Shown: piece after piece, positions 35,261-47,800 of the stretch
Numbering within the stretch: position 1 is the first letter of the stretch
Layout: every line of letters starts with the position of its first letter
Assembly (NCBI GenBank): GCA_025403435.1
Contig: JAJQZP010000064.1
Location: forward strand, 310,001 to 374,000
Source: Artocarpus heterophyllus
Lineage: Eukaryota > Streptophyta > Magnoliopsida > Rosales > Moraceae
Length of the DNA stretch: 64,000 bases
Reading direction: 5' to 3'
Translations under genes and position numbers: made by a program
The notes under the pieces: model-generated
What the model was told of the DNA's origin: nothing
Database searches by the model: none
Seen by the model: the letters and a program-made list of their open reading frames with translations, nothing else

Positions 35261-36620
35261 TAGGAAGACAATTATTTTCACTAATTGATATTTTCAAATT
35301 TCTTTGGTGACGACATTTTTTTTTAAAAAAAAGGTTGGTGCTAAATCTAGCTTCTCGATGTCATCATATGGATTTCAGTTTACTTTTTAGCAACGACTAC
35401 AACCATTGCATCATCACTGAATATGAAAACATTTTAATGATGACAAGTATTGTCGATAAATACTTTTAGCTATTGTTGCGTATGCCTCGGTGAGACAAGG
35501 GACGTAATTATAGGGTCTACCTAGAGGCAAATGCAGCAAGATAGGAACACAATTATCAGTTTGATTCAATGACAGTAAACCTAATTGTTGAACATGCCTC
35601 ATCCGTATGGGAGACCTAAAATGTTGTACATGCCTCAGTGAGATGGAAGACCCAATCATACGGGTAGCTCGGAGGAGATCCTAGGCCCAGCATGGAGAGG
35701 CAATCCAATTAGCACACGCTAGGTCACGCAGGAAGTCAAAGATAAGCATTAATTGAAATTCAAGAGTCGGTTGTCATAAGGACGATGGATCTAATCACGC
35801 CTTAACTGTGATAGCTTGAAGCAACTTAAATAGTCACTTCATGTTAAAGGGCAATTATTATAAGTAATGTCAGCAGCTCAATAGGTCAGGCCCAAGATCA
35901 ACTTAAGCCTGCAGAATCCATTTAAAGGATGAAAGCTGAGATTATCTAGCGGATGAGATTGGGGAGACTCGTCAGAGCGGCGAGACAAAGTTAAGCAACG
36001 TGGACACAAGATAACGACATGACCACATTCATGCTTATTTATGAATTCAAATTGGAAAGTTACTAGATTCCTTATAGTTAGAAGATAACGTCAACAACGT
36101 GAGATTAGGAGAAATAATCTTGAATTTAAATGAGAAAATGGTATTTTCAGATTTCTGAATTAATTCATTTAATTATTTCGTTTAATTGTTAAGCGCTATA
36201 AATAGGGGTCAAAACCCACTATTCTGTTCAGGGCCTCTCCGAAGAGTACACAACATGTATTTTTTCTAAAATAGTGAATTTTCTCCTCTTGTCAAAAGTG
36301 TATGTAGCCCCAAAGAGAGTGAACCATCATAATTTTTGAAGTCTTTATTTACTTTAAGCAATACTTCTCATTAACTATTTATGTGAGTAAACATGCCGTC
36401 GTGATATTCATTTTCCTGAGAGTACTGATGGTGAAATTCCACTGTCAACAACTATGATTTTTAGAGACAACAATGTTGTCGGGAAGATTTTTGGTGACCA
36501 TTTTTTGACTTTTAACAACAATTATACTCATCGTAAAAGCTTTTTATTTCTTTTTCAACAATTAGAACAAAAACTAAATTTGCTCATCATCAAAACAACA
36601 TTTAGGCCATGGTAAATAAA
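35261..36620. mobile_element. CACTA-type subterminal sequence fragment, split by a solo LTR
   Basis: On both sides of the LTR at 35474-36450 the sequence carries words such as GGTGACGACAT, TTTTTAGCAACGAC, TTTTTAGAGACAACAATG and CATCGTAAAAGC. These resemble the GTCGCTAAAAGT-type subterminal repeats of CACTA element 1. Joining the flanks across the LTR gives a continuous TTTTAGCTATGATTTTTAG-like run. It may be the displaced 3' end of CACTA element 2 or an independent relic. The terminal CACTA motif was not identified. Confidence 0.4.
35469..36455 (+). mobile_element. Solo LTR (977 bp) with TATA box
   Basis: The LTR is 35474-36450. It begins TGTTGCGTATGCCTC and ends CACTGTCAACA. The flanking 5-mers are GCTAT (35469-35473) and ACTAT (36451-36455), one mismatch. 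A promoter-like GCTATAAATAGGGG at about 36195-36208 gives the direction of transcription as plus. No primer-binding site or coding region follows, so it is a solo LTR. Its sequence is unlike the TGTAAC-type LTRs in this window, and the superfamily is undetermined. Confidence 0.7.
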
Positions 36621-38245
36621 CTTCAACCTGCATGCAACTTTTTTCTTTTCTTCTTTTTGAGATTTTTCCCTGAGCAAAAAAGTTTTCCTTTCTAAGAGCT
36701 TTCCGTGTTATTTGCAAATTTGCAACCAACTATGTGCCAGTTTGACATGGTTGTGCTGCCTTGTTGCATTTAATAATTTATCATTTGATAAATTATTTTT
36801 AAACCTGTTGTGAACACCAGAAACAGAATTACAAGTGTTTGAAAAACTATATATAAAATTGTTATAGAAAAAAACATAATGATTAAAATTGACATCCTTG
36901 ACAAAGCATATTTATAGTTTTTGTGTTTAATTTTAGTTTACATACATAATATTTGTCCATTAAAATGCTAAAAAATTAATTTTTATTATTTAATATATTT
37001 TTTAAAAAATTAATAAAAATATTTTTAAAAAAATAATATTTTTACTAAATGAAATAAATTATATGTCCACGTAAAAAAATCACTCTAAAAAAACACAATG
37101 ACAATTAAAAGGTTACTTTATAAATTAATTCTAAACTTCTTGCATTAATGTTATTTTAATTTGTTATGAAAAACATAAATAGATCGAAAATTATATATTA
37201 TTATTAAGATTAGTTTAGTAATTTTAAATAATCAAAGTTGAAGCTGCCGTAAAAAAGCAACCTCTAACCTGTTTTTTAACTTTTTCTACTGAGCAACATT
37301 TTTTAGAAGTAATTTTTTTAAAAATAAATTTTATCAAACATCTTAAACTGTTGTAAACAGATACAGAAGCTAAAAAAAAAGTTAAAACAACCTCTAAAAG
37401 CAATATCACATGTCCTATATGTGGGTGTGTCTATATACACACACTAATATATGAAACGTCGCCTTGAGGCATGGTATCTGATATTTTAACTTGACCTTAT
37501 TACTAAATTAAAAACTTATTACTAGAAATCGCTTCTCTCATGGACTAAAAGATGAGGACAAGAATTATGCCCTTTGAAATGAAAAACAAAACAAAACAAA
37601 AAAAAAAAAAAAAAACAAACAAAAACAAACAAAAAAAAAAAAAAAACAAACAGACAAACAAACACGAAAACGAAGAGTACAAGGCAAACCTGATCCGAGT
37701 AATCTTCACGTAATTGTTGAACGTTGCGGGAACAATTGGAATAGTGCGAAAGAGGAAAGGAAAACAAGAAAAAAGGGACTCGTACCATGCGTGATTGCTT
37801 TACACTAAAACAAATAAATAATAAAAATTTTAAATCTACTTCCTGGTCCCACTTCACGCTAACAATTATCAGCCGCCAATCATGCTGACGATTCAATATG
37901 ATAACGCCATACAACATTACCATAACCTTAAGGGTGTTTGATCCAAAAAAATAAATAAATACTTTAAGGGTGTTTGAGAGAGTGATTGGAACTGAAGTTA
38001 TTAGTTTGAAAACTATATTATGTAAAAACTTTACACTGCAGCAACTTTTTATTTTTTACTGTAGTTGTTGAGAGTTTACACTATTTGTTGGGACATCAAG
38101 ATGCCAACAACTGGTTTATTAGCTGAAAACAAATACCTCGAACGAATTCAAAACGTATAATAGACTTCCTTGATTAACTAATATATATAGGGTGGTTGGA
38201 AGAGGAGTTCCAACTCTATAGTTTGTCCAATAATATACAAAGTGT
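36621..38245. other. AT-rich stretch with MITE-like fragments
   Basis: No supported gene. Long A runs occur at 37598-37615 and 37631-37646. A MITE-like unit may cover about 37930-38150 (GGGTGTTTGAGAGAGTG at its left). The minus-strand ORF at 37522-37923 is mostly low complexity. Its piece NVQQLREDYSDQ before a GT (37725-37690) looks exon-like but is not assigned to any family. Confidence 0.35.
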
Positions 38246-39025
38246 CTAATCTCCTAGGAGGCATTACAGTCGTCGCCAATGGGGGTATGTTAACAATGAG
38301 TCCTGGGTTGCATGCCTCGATTGAGAAACTAGCTCTACATTAGTCATGTATATTTGTGTGAGCAAATTCTGCACATCCTAAGGTAATTGGGTATGCTAGT
38401 ACATGGACCGTAAACTAGAAGATGAAGAATTAGAACCTGACTGTCTCTGACTCAATTTAGGTGCTACCCCAATTTCATGACCCCTACATGCTCCAGCACA
38501 TTTTTAAGTATAGCAACCTCATCAATGGCAAGGGCAGAAGAGCTGGATCCAGATTGCGTTGCTTGAGTTTGTCTCTCCTCAAACATCTTTCCTTATAATT
38601 ATGAGTGAATAAAAAATTATTAATTAACAAGTAAAACAGTTATGAAATAAGATTATATTTAAAGAGATTACTATGATTTACTTACATATGCAGCCTTCCT
38701 AGCATCATTGGCCCAACCCTTACCTTGACAAAAATGTTGATCATGCCAATTATCGATCAATGATTGCAGTTGGCGTGTCTCGAGATTCATCTATAACTTT
38801 GAATTTATGTTAAAGTTCAATTATTGATATTTTGTTTATAAAAGTTAATATCTAATAAACGTACATGCAATATCTTACCTTTTGTATTTCTGATGCGAGT
38901 GAAATAATCGCCCCTGATAAGTTGGCCATCTTGATTCTTGGTGATTTGTCGCATTTGTTTGTGATCGAGCGTGTTAAAAAAAAGTTAATTAACTTTTATA
39001 ATGCATCTTAGTAAGATGACCATAT

Positions 39026-39028
<3 letters not shown>

Positions 39029-39064
<36 letters not shown>
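39029..39064. repeat. (AT)n microsatellite
   Basis: About eighteen AT units in an intron-like interval of the CACTA element 2 accessory gene. Confidence 0.95.
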
Positions 39065-39066
<2 letters not shown>

Positions 39067-39143
39067 ATGCAAAAACAAACCTGAAATTGAAGAGAGCTAA
39101 ACCAGTCACAACATTTCTACCAATGCTTTCTATTCTTGACAGT

Positions 39144-41788
39144 TTTAGTGTGACACCCAAAAAATTCTCAATTTATTATATGTATAATATTAAGAATTAT
39201 GTTGAGCGAAATACGTGTCACGAGGAATATTGTTTAAATTTGATTTTTATGACAAATTCCATAAGAGTAAATATGGAATTTTTTAAGATAAAAACTCATG
39301 CCATAATCTTAAGTAAAGTAAAAAAGATATAAAGATAAAAGGTAGTAGATGAGTAAGGGAAATAAGCTAGAAAGCACAATTGTTGCAACAAATTTTAAAA
39401 TGGAAATACAGTTTGCAAAAATACTGTATGGAAAATATAGTTATTATGTAGTATAAAGATTAAGCAGTATCGAACTTGTGCGACAAAAGAACTATACTGT
39501 ATAGCGTTAAGCTGTATGGAAATTATACTGTACAAGTTAAGCAGTATAAGAATTATACTGTGTGGAAGATATGGATAATGCTGTGGAAGCTTCAACAGTA
39601 TTGAAAATATACTAGCAATATAAGAAAAATATACTAGCAATCTAGGAAAAATACTACACGGTGTAAATTTACATTATTAAAAAGTTGATGTGGGATCCAT
39701 AAGGACACCCCAAAGGTTGAAAAATATCCACATCTACCCTAATGGAATGGTTTTGGCAAGTGGATGAAGGGCAAACTTTATTTGGAATTTAGCCCCTAGA
39801 ATTGGATCTATAAATACCTAGGGGAGTACTTGAAAGAAAAGTTTAGACATTTTCATAAAAATTTATCCCATTTTTTCCCTCAAATCTACCACCTCTTCCG
39901 TACTCTCAAAACTGAGTTAATTTAAGCCTCCATACCATTCAAGAACACAAGAACAAGTGGTAGAGGAAATTTATGTTGATTCAAATTAAAAACCCAAACT
40001 TTAGTATCATGATTTAGGGTTTTGTTCAAGTTTTGAAAGGGATTTTTATGGTATGTTGTGACCTTATTGTCAAGGGGATTTCAAAAGCTTTCAATAGCTA
40101 AAAGAAGAGAACAAACACTTTGGATTATCTAATACCCAGTCTCTCAAGCTATATTAAAGTTTGTAATTCTTTATGCATATTAAGTATTTGATGTAAGTTA
40201 TGGAATAATAATATGGCATGTAAAAAAAGCTATATGGCATGATAAGTTCATGTGTTATATAGATGGTGTTGTGATTTGGTAGTTAAAAAACTAGGGTTTT
40301 CATGCAAAAAGAAGAAGTTAGACAAATTTCGATAAGATGCAAAGTTTAAAAAATTTTCAAGGAAATGTTTTTTTTTTTGACAAACTTAGAGGCCAAATTA
40401 TTTTTCAGCCACAACATAAGAATTATTAGAAACCTTGAGACAAACAACTTTTGTGAAGAAAGTTTCCACAAATTCTAATCAAAACAAGCCAAAAAATCCT
40501 AATTTTAGTTTTGACCGTACTAAAAATAGGCCAAACTCCATGAAAATAATTGATTTTGAGAAAATACACAAAAATTGTAGATCTTGTTGAAACTATTAAA
40601 ACTTGCAATCGGTTTGTGAAAATTCTGCATAGATTTTAAATCATGAGTTTTACGAGATTTAATCACAAAACTTTAAATAGATAAAATGAGGAAAATGTTT
40701 TGAAATTGTTTGAGTTTGATCAAGTAGATTTTGTAAGTTTTAATCCTCGTAAAAAACTAAACATTTTGGTATAAGATGGTTATTTTTGGTTACGGGGGCC
40801 TAAATATTAAGAATTTATGTTTCGAGCCAAAACTGTAAAACTATGTTGAACTAATTTTTTCACTATACAAAGTTAGTTTTATTCACTGCTATGAGCAAGT
40901 GAATAACCACGGGTTTTAAAGCTTATAGGAATATAAGAATTTTTCTAAGAAAAACACATTAAGGTTAAAATCATATTTTTATAAAATCATAAAATAGACC
41001 CAAGCCGTCTAAACAAAACGCCTTTAGATGAAAAATGTTTTGTATCACATAAGTAACAAAATCGTAGAGTAAGACCTGAAATTTGATCATGGAACAAACA
41101 AGCTAAGCAATAAAGAAATAAACTGATAGTATAAACTCAGATAATTTCTAATAGTCGAGTATCATTTGAAAATGACACAAAGCAGACTAATAATGTTTTT
41201 ACTAGTAATGCTTATGAGAAACATTTTACGAGAAATGTTTTTAAAAAAATGTTTTATGATAAATGTTTTACAAAAAATGTTTTACAAGAAATGTCAAAAA
41301 AGATGTTTTATGAGAAATATTCAAGAAAAATGTTTATTTACGAGAAAAGTTTAAAGACGAAAGCTTTATGAAGAATGTTTTTATGTTTTGTGATATAATT
41401 TTGAACTTACTGAGTAAAGCTTATTATAAATTCTTTCATGTTGTAGGAAGCACTACTGGAAACCAATATGATAGGTTGAAGAGCTTGGTCTTGCGAGTCA
41501 ATTTCGCTACACTAAAAGAAGTTTTTTTGCTATTTTGCAAAGATGGTTTAAAAAGTTTTGAGAAAGTGAATCTTTACTTAATGAGTTTTAAGAAATGTTT
41601 TGAATGATTAATAAGTCAAGTTTAGTACTTATATTTCAGTTTATGTTGCAATGAAAGTTACAACAATTTTAAGTATGTTTAAAAATATTTAACTTAGTAT
41701 TTTTCTTACTAGTAATTAAGATTAAAATTAAGAAATCAAGTTTAAGCAAGTTAAATAATGGCTTAAAAAGTTGGGTGGTTATAATTAG
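39144..41788 (+). mobile_element. Solo LTR (about 2635 bp) inside CACTA element 2
   Basis: The LTR is 39149-41783. It begins TGTGACACCCAAAAAATTC and ends GTTGGGTGGTTATA, where the family end would be TTACA. The flanks are TTTAG (39144-39148) and ATTAG (41784-41788), one mismatch. It carries degenerate tandem repeats of a 30-bp unit containing ACTGTA and GTTAAGC-GTAT words (about 39400-39570), like those in the solo LTR at 30461-33231. At 41411-41423 is a variant of the shared hairpin (TGAGT-AAA-GCTTA), followed by TTCATGTTGTAGG. There is no internal coding sequence. Confidence 0.82.
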
Positions 41789-42574
41789 CATAACATCCTA
41801 ACCATATTTTTTGTAGTGCCTATTAAGGTTTTTCTTCCAGTCACGGTAGCACTTTTGAGCCTTGCGATTAATATACGCAAGTATCTCACCCGTTAGCTCA
41901 ATCTTAAATTATTGTTGTAATTTTAAAAATAATTTATACTACCTATTCTACAAAAAATATAAGAAAATTGAATCAGTAAAAAAGTTATTATCCTCATCTG
42001 GCCACGGATTTTGTTTCCATCTGCCGGCAGGATAGACCTCCAGGTTTTATACAAAAGGGGGTACATAATCCCTCGTGTGTATCCCAACAACACTCTCAAA
42101 CTAGGCTTCAAAGTCCTTGACGGCCTTCATCATATCACCTGTTCAGTAAAATTGAACAGGTGCCTTTCCATAGAGCACCACCCACTTAACGATGTCTATC
42201 GCCCTCGACTCCCCTACCCTTATGGCTTGAGGAAGCTGGTACTATATATTTAAGGTTTATGAATTTAAACAAGCCAATAAAAATGTGAAAAAAGAATTAA
42301 ATATTGAAATTCATATCTAACTGACTTTAGGACGATTGTGTGCTCCCATGTCCCGATGGGGGCTCAGCTCCTCAAGCTGATCCAGTGCATGTGGCAATCG
42401 GGCCAAACATGCTGCACGTGGCTTGTAAAAAATGAGATCAATTTATGCATTATATTCTGAAACGATTGTTAATTAGAAGTTTTGAAGTTTATAAGATGAA
42501 TACAATATAAAAAGACTCAATCATCACCACTCTTAAGTAAGTAGTATGGTCAAAAGAAGCTCAAAAGAAGCTTG

Positions 42575-44822
42575 TTAATCATCCTCTTCCTCGGATTCAT
42601 GCTCAGACACCTTGTCATCAATATACGCCTCTAATGTGTTACCGATTTCTATTGTATCATCATCGTCAATGAAACCCATGTTGTCCCTTGGTTGTTTATA
42701 AAGAGAGCATCGATGTCTTTGACAACATCGGGAACAACATCAGGTCGACTAAAGATCAAGGTGTCCAACTCAACTACTTGACCTCTAGGTTAAAGTTAGA
42801 AGAGTTGTTGTCTTGCAATACCTAAACTTCATTTTCGACATTATGAGGGATATTCCAAATATGTCAATGCCTAAAGTGTTCAACAACTTTCCAATTTGGG
42901 CCATTGAATAAGTCATAAGTGTAGAAAACTTGTTATGCCTAAAATGCAAGTATGAAAGGATCATCTTTATACCATTGAGTGTTTGCAAAAATGCTTGTGT
43001 TTTCTTTGTACACTTGCGTTCTCCTTCATAACGGGTTGGATCAAACCTTTTGTGCCTGAATAACACCAGTGAACAATCATTTATGTATAAAGTTTGATTA
43101 TTTTCTCTAACTATCCATAAAATTTGCAAATGCATATATTGTTATTTTGTGTCTTACGTCTTATATCACGTTTAAATGCAAGAAATTTAACTTCGTTTTC
43201 CACACAACCTAAATATGATAGTATTGAAACGTTTGATCCCGATGCCAAAGCAAACAATTCATCAATGGCCTTTAGTGAGTTAATTTGGTGGAGATCATAC
43301 ATCTACAACTATCTACCCTAAAAATGTTAATGTGGTATTATATTTAAGATATAAAAGTTAAATTTGCATATTGAAATGCAATATAGTAGGTTTGTTTACC
43401 TTCTTGTAGAACCACTAGGGAAAACTCTTTGTCTTGGGTTTTATTTAAGTTTTGAAGTCTAGTGGCTTGAAGTTCCCTCACGTGCTCACTACACAAAATT
43501 ATATAATTTAATGTGTTTAATATACATCAAGTAAGGCATAAAAATAGGTTAAGTAGATGTAACACACTTGATGTATTTTTCAACTTATGGATAGTTGTTT
43601 AGTATGTACCACTTTGCTTTGTTTCTTGTGGCCACGTCTAATGTCGTAGTGGGATTAGAACACAAAAAATTGTCGCTTTCGAGACGGATCATTACGTGTC
43701 CAGTTTCTTTTTGGCTGATTAAACCTTTTCTCAATGCCATTGAAATACATTACACAAAAAATCAAAGCTTCATTCACAATGTATCATTCGATTTTAGAAC
43801 CCTCAGGTTGTACCTGATTTCTAACAAACTACTTAAGCGTCCTTATATACTATTTTAATATATTCATCTGTCTCATGTGAACAGGACCTCCACACATGAC
43901 TTCTTCTGGTAGGTGCAATACCAGGTGAACTATAATATAAAAAAAAAAGCAAGCAGGAAGATAGTCTTCAACTTGCACAATATCATCACAACACTTTCTT
44001 GAGCCCTCTAAATCTATGATGTTTATTGTCTTGGCACACATCACTTGGAAGAAATTACATAATTCAATAAAAGTTTCCACAATTTCCTTTTTCAAAAAAG
44101 GGCAAATCTCTATTGACAACAATCGTTCATTATCACATGATAATCACGAGATTTAGGCTCGGTTAACTTACTACTTGAGTCAATGACATTTCTACCCAAA
44201 TCAAAGGAAAACTCGTCTAGAAACTTAATTGATTTAATAAAATTACAAAACTTTTTTCTATTAGCTGATTCTAAAGTGCACGGTTTCAACCATCGATCAC
44301 CATTCGTGTGTAAATGCAACAAATGTCTTACACCCATGTTCGACAGATCTTTTCGTGCTTTGTCCGTATATTTTATCTTTCCTTCTATGCTCAAAAGGGT
44401 CCCTACTAAATTGTCATATACATTCTTCTCGATGTGCAAAACATCCAAATTGTGTCGTAACAATATTAATGACTGGTATCGTAACTTCCAAATATATTAA
44501 CCTTTGATCAATACAACTCATGCGGATCGCGCTTCCTCTGGATATCTCCTAATTTCATGTATTTACATAGCAGCCCAAGACAAACATGTCTCAGTTGGTT
44601 CAAAATTTGTTTTGTCGACTTCAGGCGCGGTGTACGACCTATTTCAACTTTTCCATCTAACTTTTGTCACCTTCTCGTTTCATGATCATCTATATGCCAC
44701 TTCCAATGGCCAACACAACAAACTTTACTCGTGTAATGTCTTGATAGGGTTTCATCGTTGTATTTTAGAAATGTGTTGTGATCCGAACCAATCCTACTAG
44801 ATCGAATATTAGCAGGAAAGTC
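42575..44822 (-). pseudogene. CACTA element 2, TNP2 transposase (middle and C-terminal parts), interrupted
   Basis: This is the larger TNP2 remnant. In order on the minus strand: KRKRDP-like sequence near 44540, then 44463-44110 with LRHNLDVLHIEKNVYDNLVG and FIKSIKFLDEFSFDLGRN, typical TNP2 blocks. Next, 44110-43850 contains VETFIELCNFFQVMCAK, FFFYIIVHLVLHLPEE and GGPVHMRQMNIL, the DUF4218 domain. NGIEKRFNQPKRNW is near 43740-43690, QATRLQNLNKTQDKEFS near 43470-43410, and ELFALASGSNVSILSYLGC at 43270-43200. The DUF4216-like part has QVFYTYDL and HWHIWNIPHNVENEV near 42930-42820. The acidic tail ends EEEDD with TAA at 42575-42577. The N-terminal side continues at 59261-59583, beyond the 14.4-kb insertion. 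Multiple frameshifts make it inactive. Confidence 0.85.
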
Positions 44823-44827
44823 TTAAC

Positions 44828-47800
44828 TGTAATGACCGAAAAAATTCAGAAATTAATAAGTATAATTAATTGAGTATTTTCCATCATTACTAAGCCAAGT
44901 ATTTGAGAAAGTACAAGTTGAGCATTATTAGCACGCAAATTTGAAGGTTTTACTAGCCACAAGACCTTAGAAATAAATAATGTTGTGAATGCACAAATTT
45001 ATGTGCTTTATTTATGAAACATGTAACAATGTAATGTTATGATAGTACATTAAAATAATTAAAAATAATTATTTAATGTGCTAAATTAAAAGTTTATGAT
45101 TTATTGATTTTATGTACGAGCTAAAGAAGTGATTGTTATAAGAATCTCAATTAGAATGTTTAAATTAGGATTACTTGACAACAAGTAGAATTTCCAACTT
45201 ACTATGATGATGTGAAAAATTCCTATATGATGTCAGTTTAGTAAAAGAAACCCAGATCAAAAGTGATCATGAGCTCCATACCATAAATTGAAAATGGTGA
45301 GCACCAAGTTCAAGTATGCAAGATTTATGACATGTTTTACTAAGATTGATCTCGAAATTTATAGAGATCATAAAGTAAGATAAGAATTTTAAGAAAATTA
45401 TAAAGATCATTGGAAGTTCAAGAATTTCAATATTTTGAATGTGTATGGTTAATTATTATACACATTAATAATTACGTAAAGTTTATTATTATTATTGTAA
45501 AGACAATAATAATAATAACAATTGTCATAGTAATAGTAAAGAAGAAAAAGGGCGTTGATGGGGTCCACAAATGTTAATCTATTGCTAAGTTGTGGAACCA
45601 TAAACAGCTCTTTATGAGAAATAGTTCAAGTTATATCCGTAAAGCACGAAATTGTGCTAAGTTGGGAATTTTAAATTAAATTGACTTTTAGATAGTCAAT
45701 TTAATTTACAAAACTTTTACAAAATTACAACTATTGTTTTCATAATGAAATTTGAAGTTTACAATATGAAAATTTCTAATGAGAAGTATATGTTATAAAT
45801 TTTAAAGTTTTAAAAGTAAAATAATAAATAATAATAATAAAATAATTGAATTGAGCAAAGTTTTAAATACATAATATTCTTCTTGGAATTCATATACATG
45901 TATATATATATATATGTGTGTATACAGTTACAAAAATAGTTAATCATCTGTTTTGAAGACAAATGTTTCAAAGTTTACGGTTTCAAAATTAAATCACAAA
46001 ATCCATACAGTATGGATAACTTTTATGAAAATGATTTTTATGACAGTATGAAGATGTTTATACGGCAGTGATACAACAAGAAAATTAAAATCATGTAATA
46101 TTTTAAAGAATAAGAATATTACAATTTTAAAAAGTACAATTATGTTTATAAAAATTTCAAGTTTACGGATCAAATTTGATCTACTTGATACAACACAGTT
46201 TAGACTATGTAGATACAAAGTTGTCTATAAATATGTGGACTACAAAAAAAAAAAAAAAACGGAGCCAATCAGATAGCTCTCACGCACACTCTCTCTCTCT
46301 ACTTTCTCTCTCTACACTCTCTCTCTCCTCAAACTCAGTCCAAGATCTGACCTCTATTTTCAACACCTCCTATACCATCGGGAAGATCTTGAGAAGCTGA
46401 GTCCGACAGTGTGCCGTGCCACCCACAACTCCACCAGAGACGGCCACACGCGCCGGTTGAAGCCGCGGAAACACGTCATCTTTCCGACGTGATTTCTCCT
46501 CCGTCCGACCTCCGTTTGACACGATCTTGGTGTCAACGGACTCAGAACAAAGAGACGAAGAGAACGACACCGATCACCTAGCTCGATTTCAGCTGTAGCA
46601 AAATGACGAGCTGCCCCATTCTCGTCGTCGTGCCACCACCCGATCTTGCCGTCACCGACGATGGTGATCGACACCGCCGCCACCGTTCGACTCAGACGAT
46701 GACGAGGAGTGAGATGCCCAGTGCAATTGCACCCTCGCTTAGCCGTACGCTGGAGTTTGAAGGCCAACGCTGCCCACCATCGCGACAACCACTGTCGCCA
46801 CCGTTCCCGACCTTCTTCCCCAAAATTGACTGAGGCAAAACACTCAGTGATGCACGGTGAAGCTTACCCAACCCTCAATTTCATGGGAACTCCGCTGGAG
46901 GACCACGATCGGCCTCCGCCTTTGTGCGCCGCCGTGAGGAGTTTCGGGCCGCCGTTCTACGCAACGGCGTAGTGCACCACCGCCACCAACATGTTCAGAG
47001 AGCTACGGGGAACGAAAACCCCAAGTCAATTTCATGATAGCTTCGCCGGAGTTAGGAGATCGGAGTCTCCATTTTTGCCGTCGATATCGGGCTTCGATCC
47101 GCATGGTTAGAGGCCGAATATGGTAAAATTGACACCACCATTGGACTCAGAAGGGTCAACTTAGGGGGGGTAGGCTCGAGCTCAGCCCCCAACGGAGCCA
47201 ATCGCCGTCGGTCAACCACCGGTCAACGGCTGGTCAACACCATTTTGGGTTTTTGTGATCCGGACCTCCGATCGAAGATCCGAGACCACCACCTGACTCG
47301 TTTCGACGCTTTGAACGCGATGGTGACCTTCGTTCGAGCTAATTCCACTCTGGTGAAAATCACGCGAATCGAGGCGACTCAGACTGCAGTAACGGAGTCC
47401 AGAATGATGTTTTCAACAATAATAAATCTCCATGGATCATTCCTAGCCATCCACAGTGGTCTGAGGAGCACTGCTGAGGATGCAGCGTAGACTGTGGATA
47501 CAGCGAGATGCAACTAGACTCGCACAGATCGGAGTCCAGGTAAGTAGGAATCTCGCCTACAGTATGAATAGTTTTAAAAATAGATTAATTTTAAATATTT
47601 TCATAAAATTTATGAAAATGCATGATCAGTGATTTATTACACTGTTATATGTTATGATGAGATATATTATGTTATGATGTGATATGTTATGTTATGAAAT
47701 GATGTGAAATGCTATGATGATGATGATGAAATGATTAGTGTGTGATGTATGCAATATATAAATTATATTGTTTAATCACTTTCAAGTCAAGTATGATAAT

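Larger units (their letters stand above)
38246..42470 (-). pseudogene. CACTA element 2, Transposase_23-type gene, split by a solo LTR
   Basis: On the minus strand the recognisable pieces, 5' to 3', are ELTGEILAYINRKAQKCY with DWKKNLNRHYKKYG (about 41905-41815), then beyond the solo LTR KTNATNHQES-like sequence (38990-38885), SLIDNWHDQHFCQGKGWAND (about 38770-38700), and KMFEERQTQATQSGSSSSA (about 38590-38530). The last codons read LLGD then TAG at 38246-38248, matching the NLGD end of the equivalent gene in CACTA element 1. AT-rich intervals with splice-like ends separate the blocks. Frameshifts and stops are present. The 39149-41783 LTR sits exactly where coding would continue, so this gene was broken by insertion. 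Confidence 0.72.

Noticed and set aside
37522..37923. 133-codon minus-strand ORF
   Set aside because: Half of it is Phe/Val low complexity from an A/C-rich repeat; the remainder is noted only as a possible exon relic.
46360..46972. LTR ORFs of the 14.4-kb element as real genes
   Set aside because: GC-rich DNA lacks stops by composition. The copies differ at all codon positions and ORFs exist on both strands, so coding is not supported.
47535..47570. GTAAGT and CTACAG words in the LTR as an intron
   Set aside because: The GT and AG are too close together for an intron. The words are part of a motif shared with other LTRs and may have another role.
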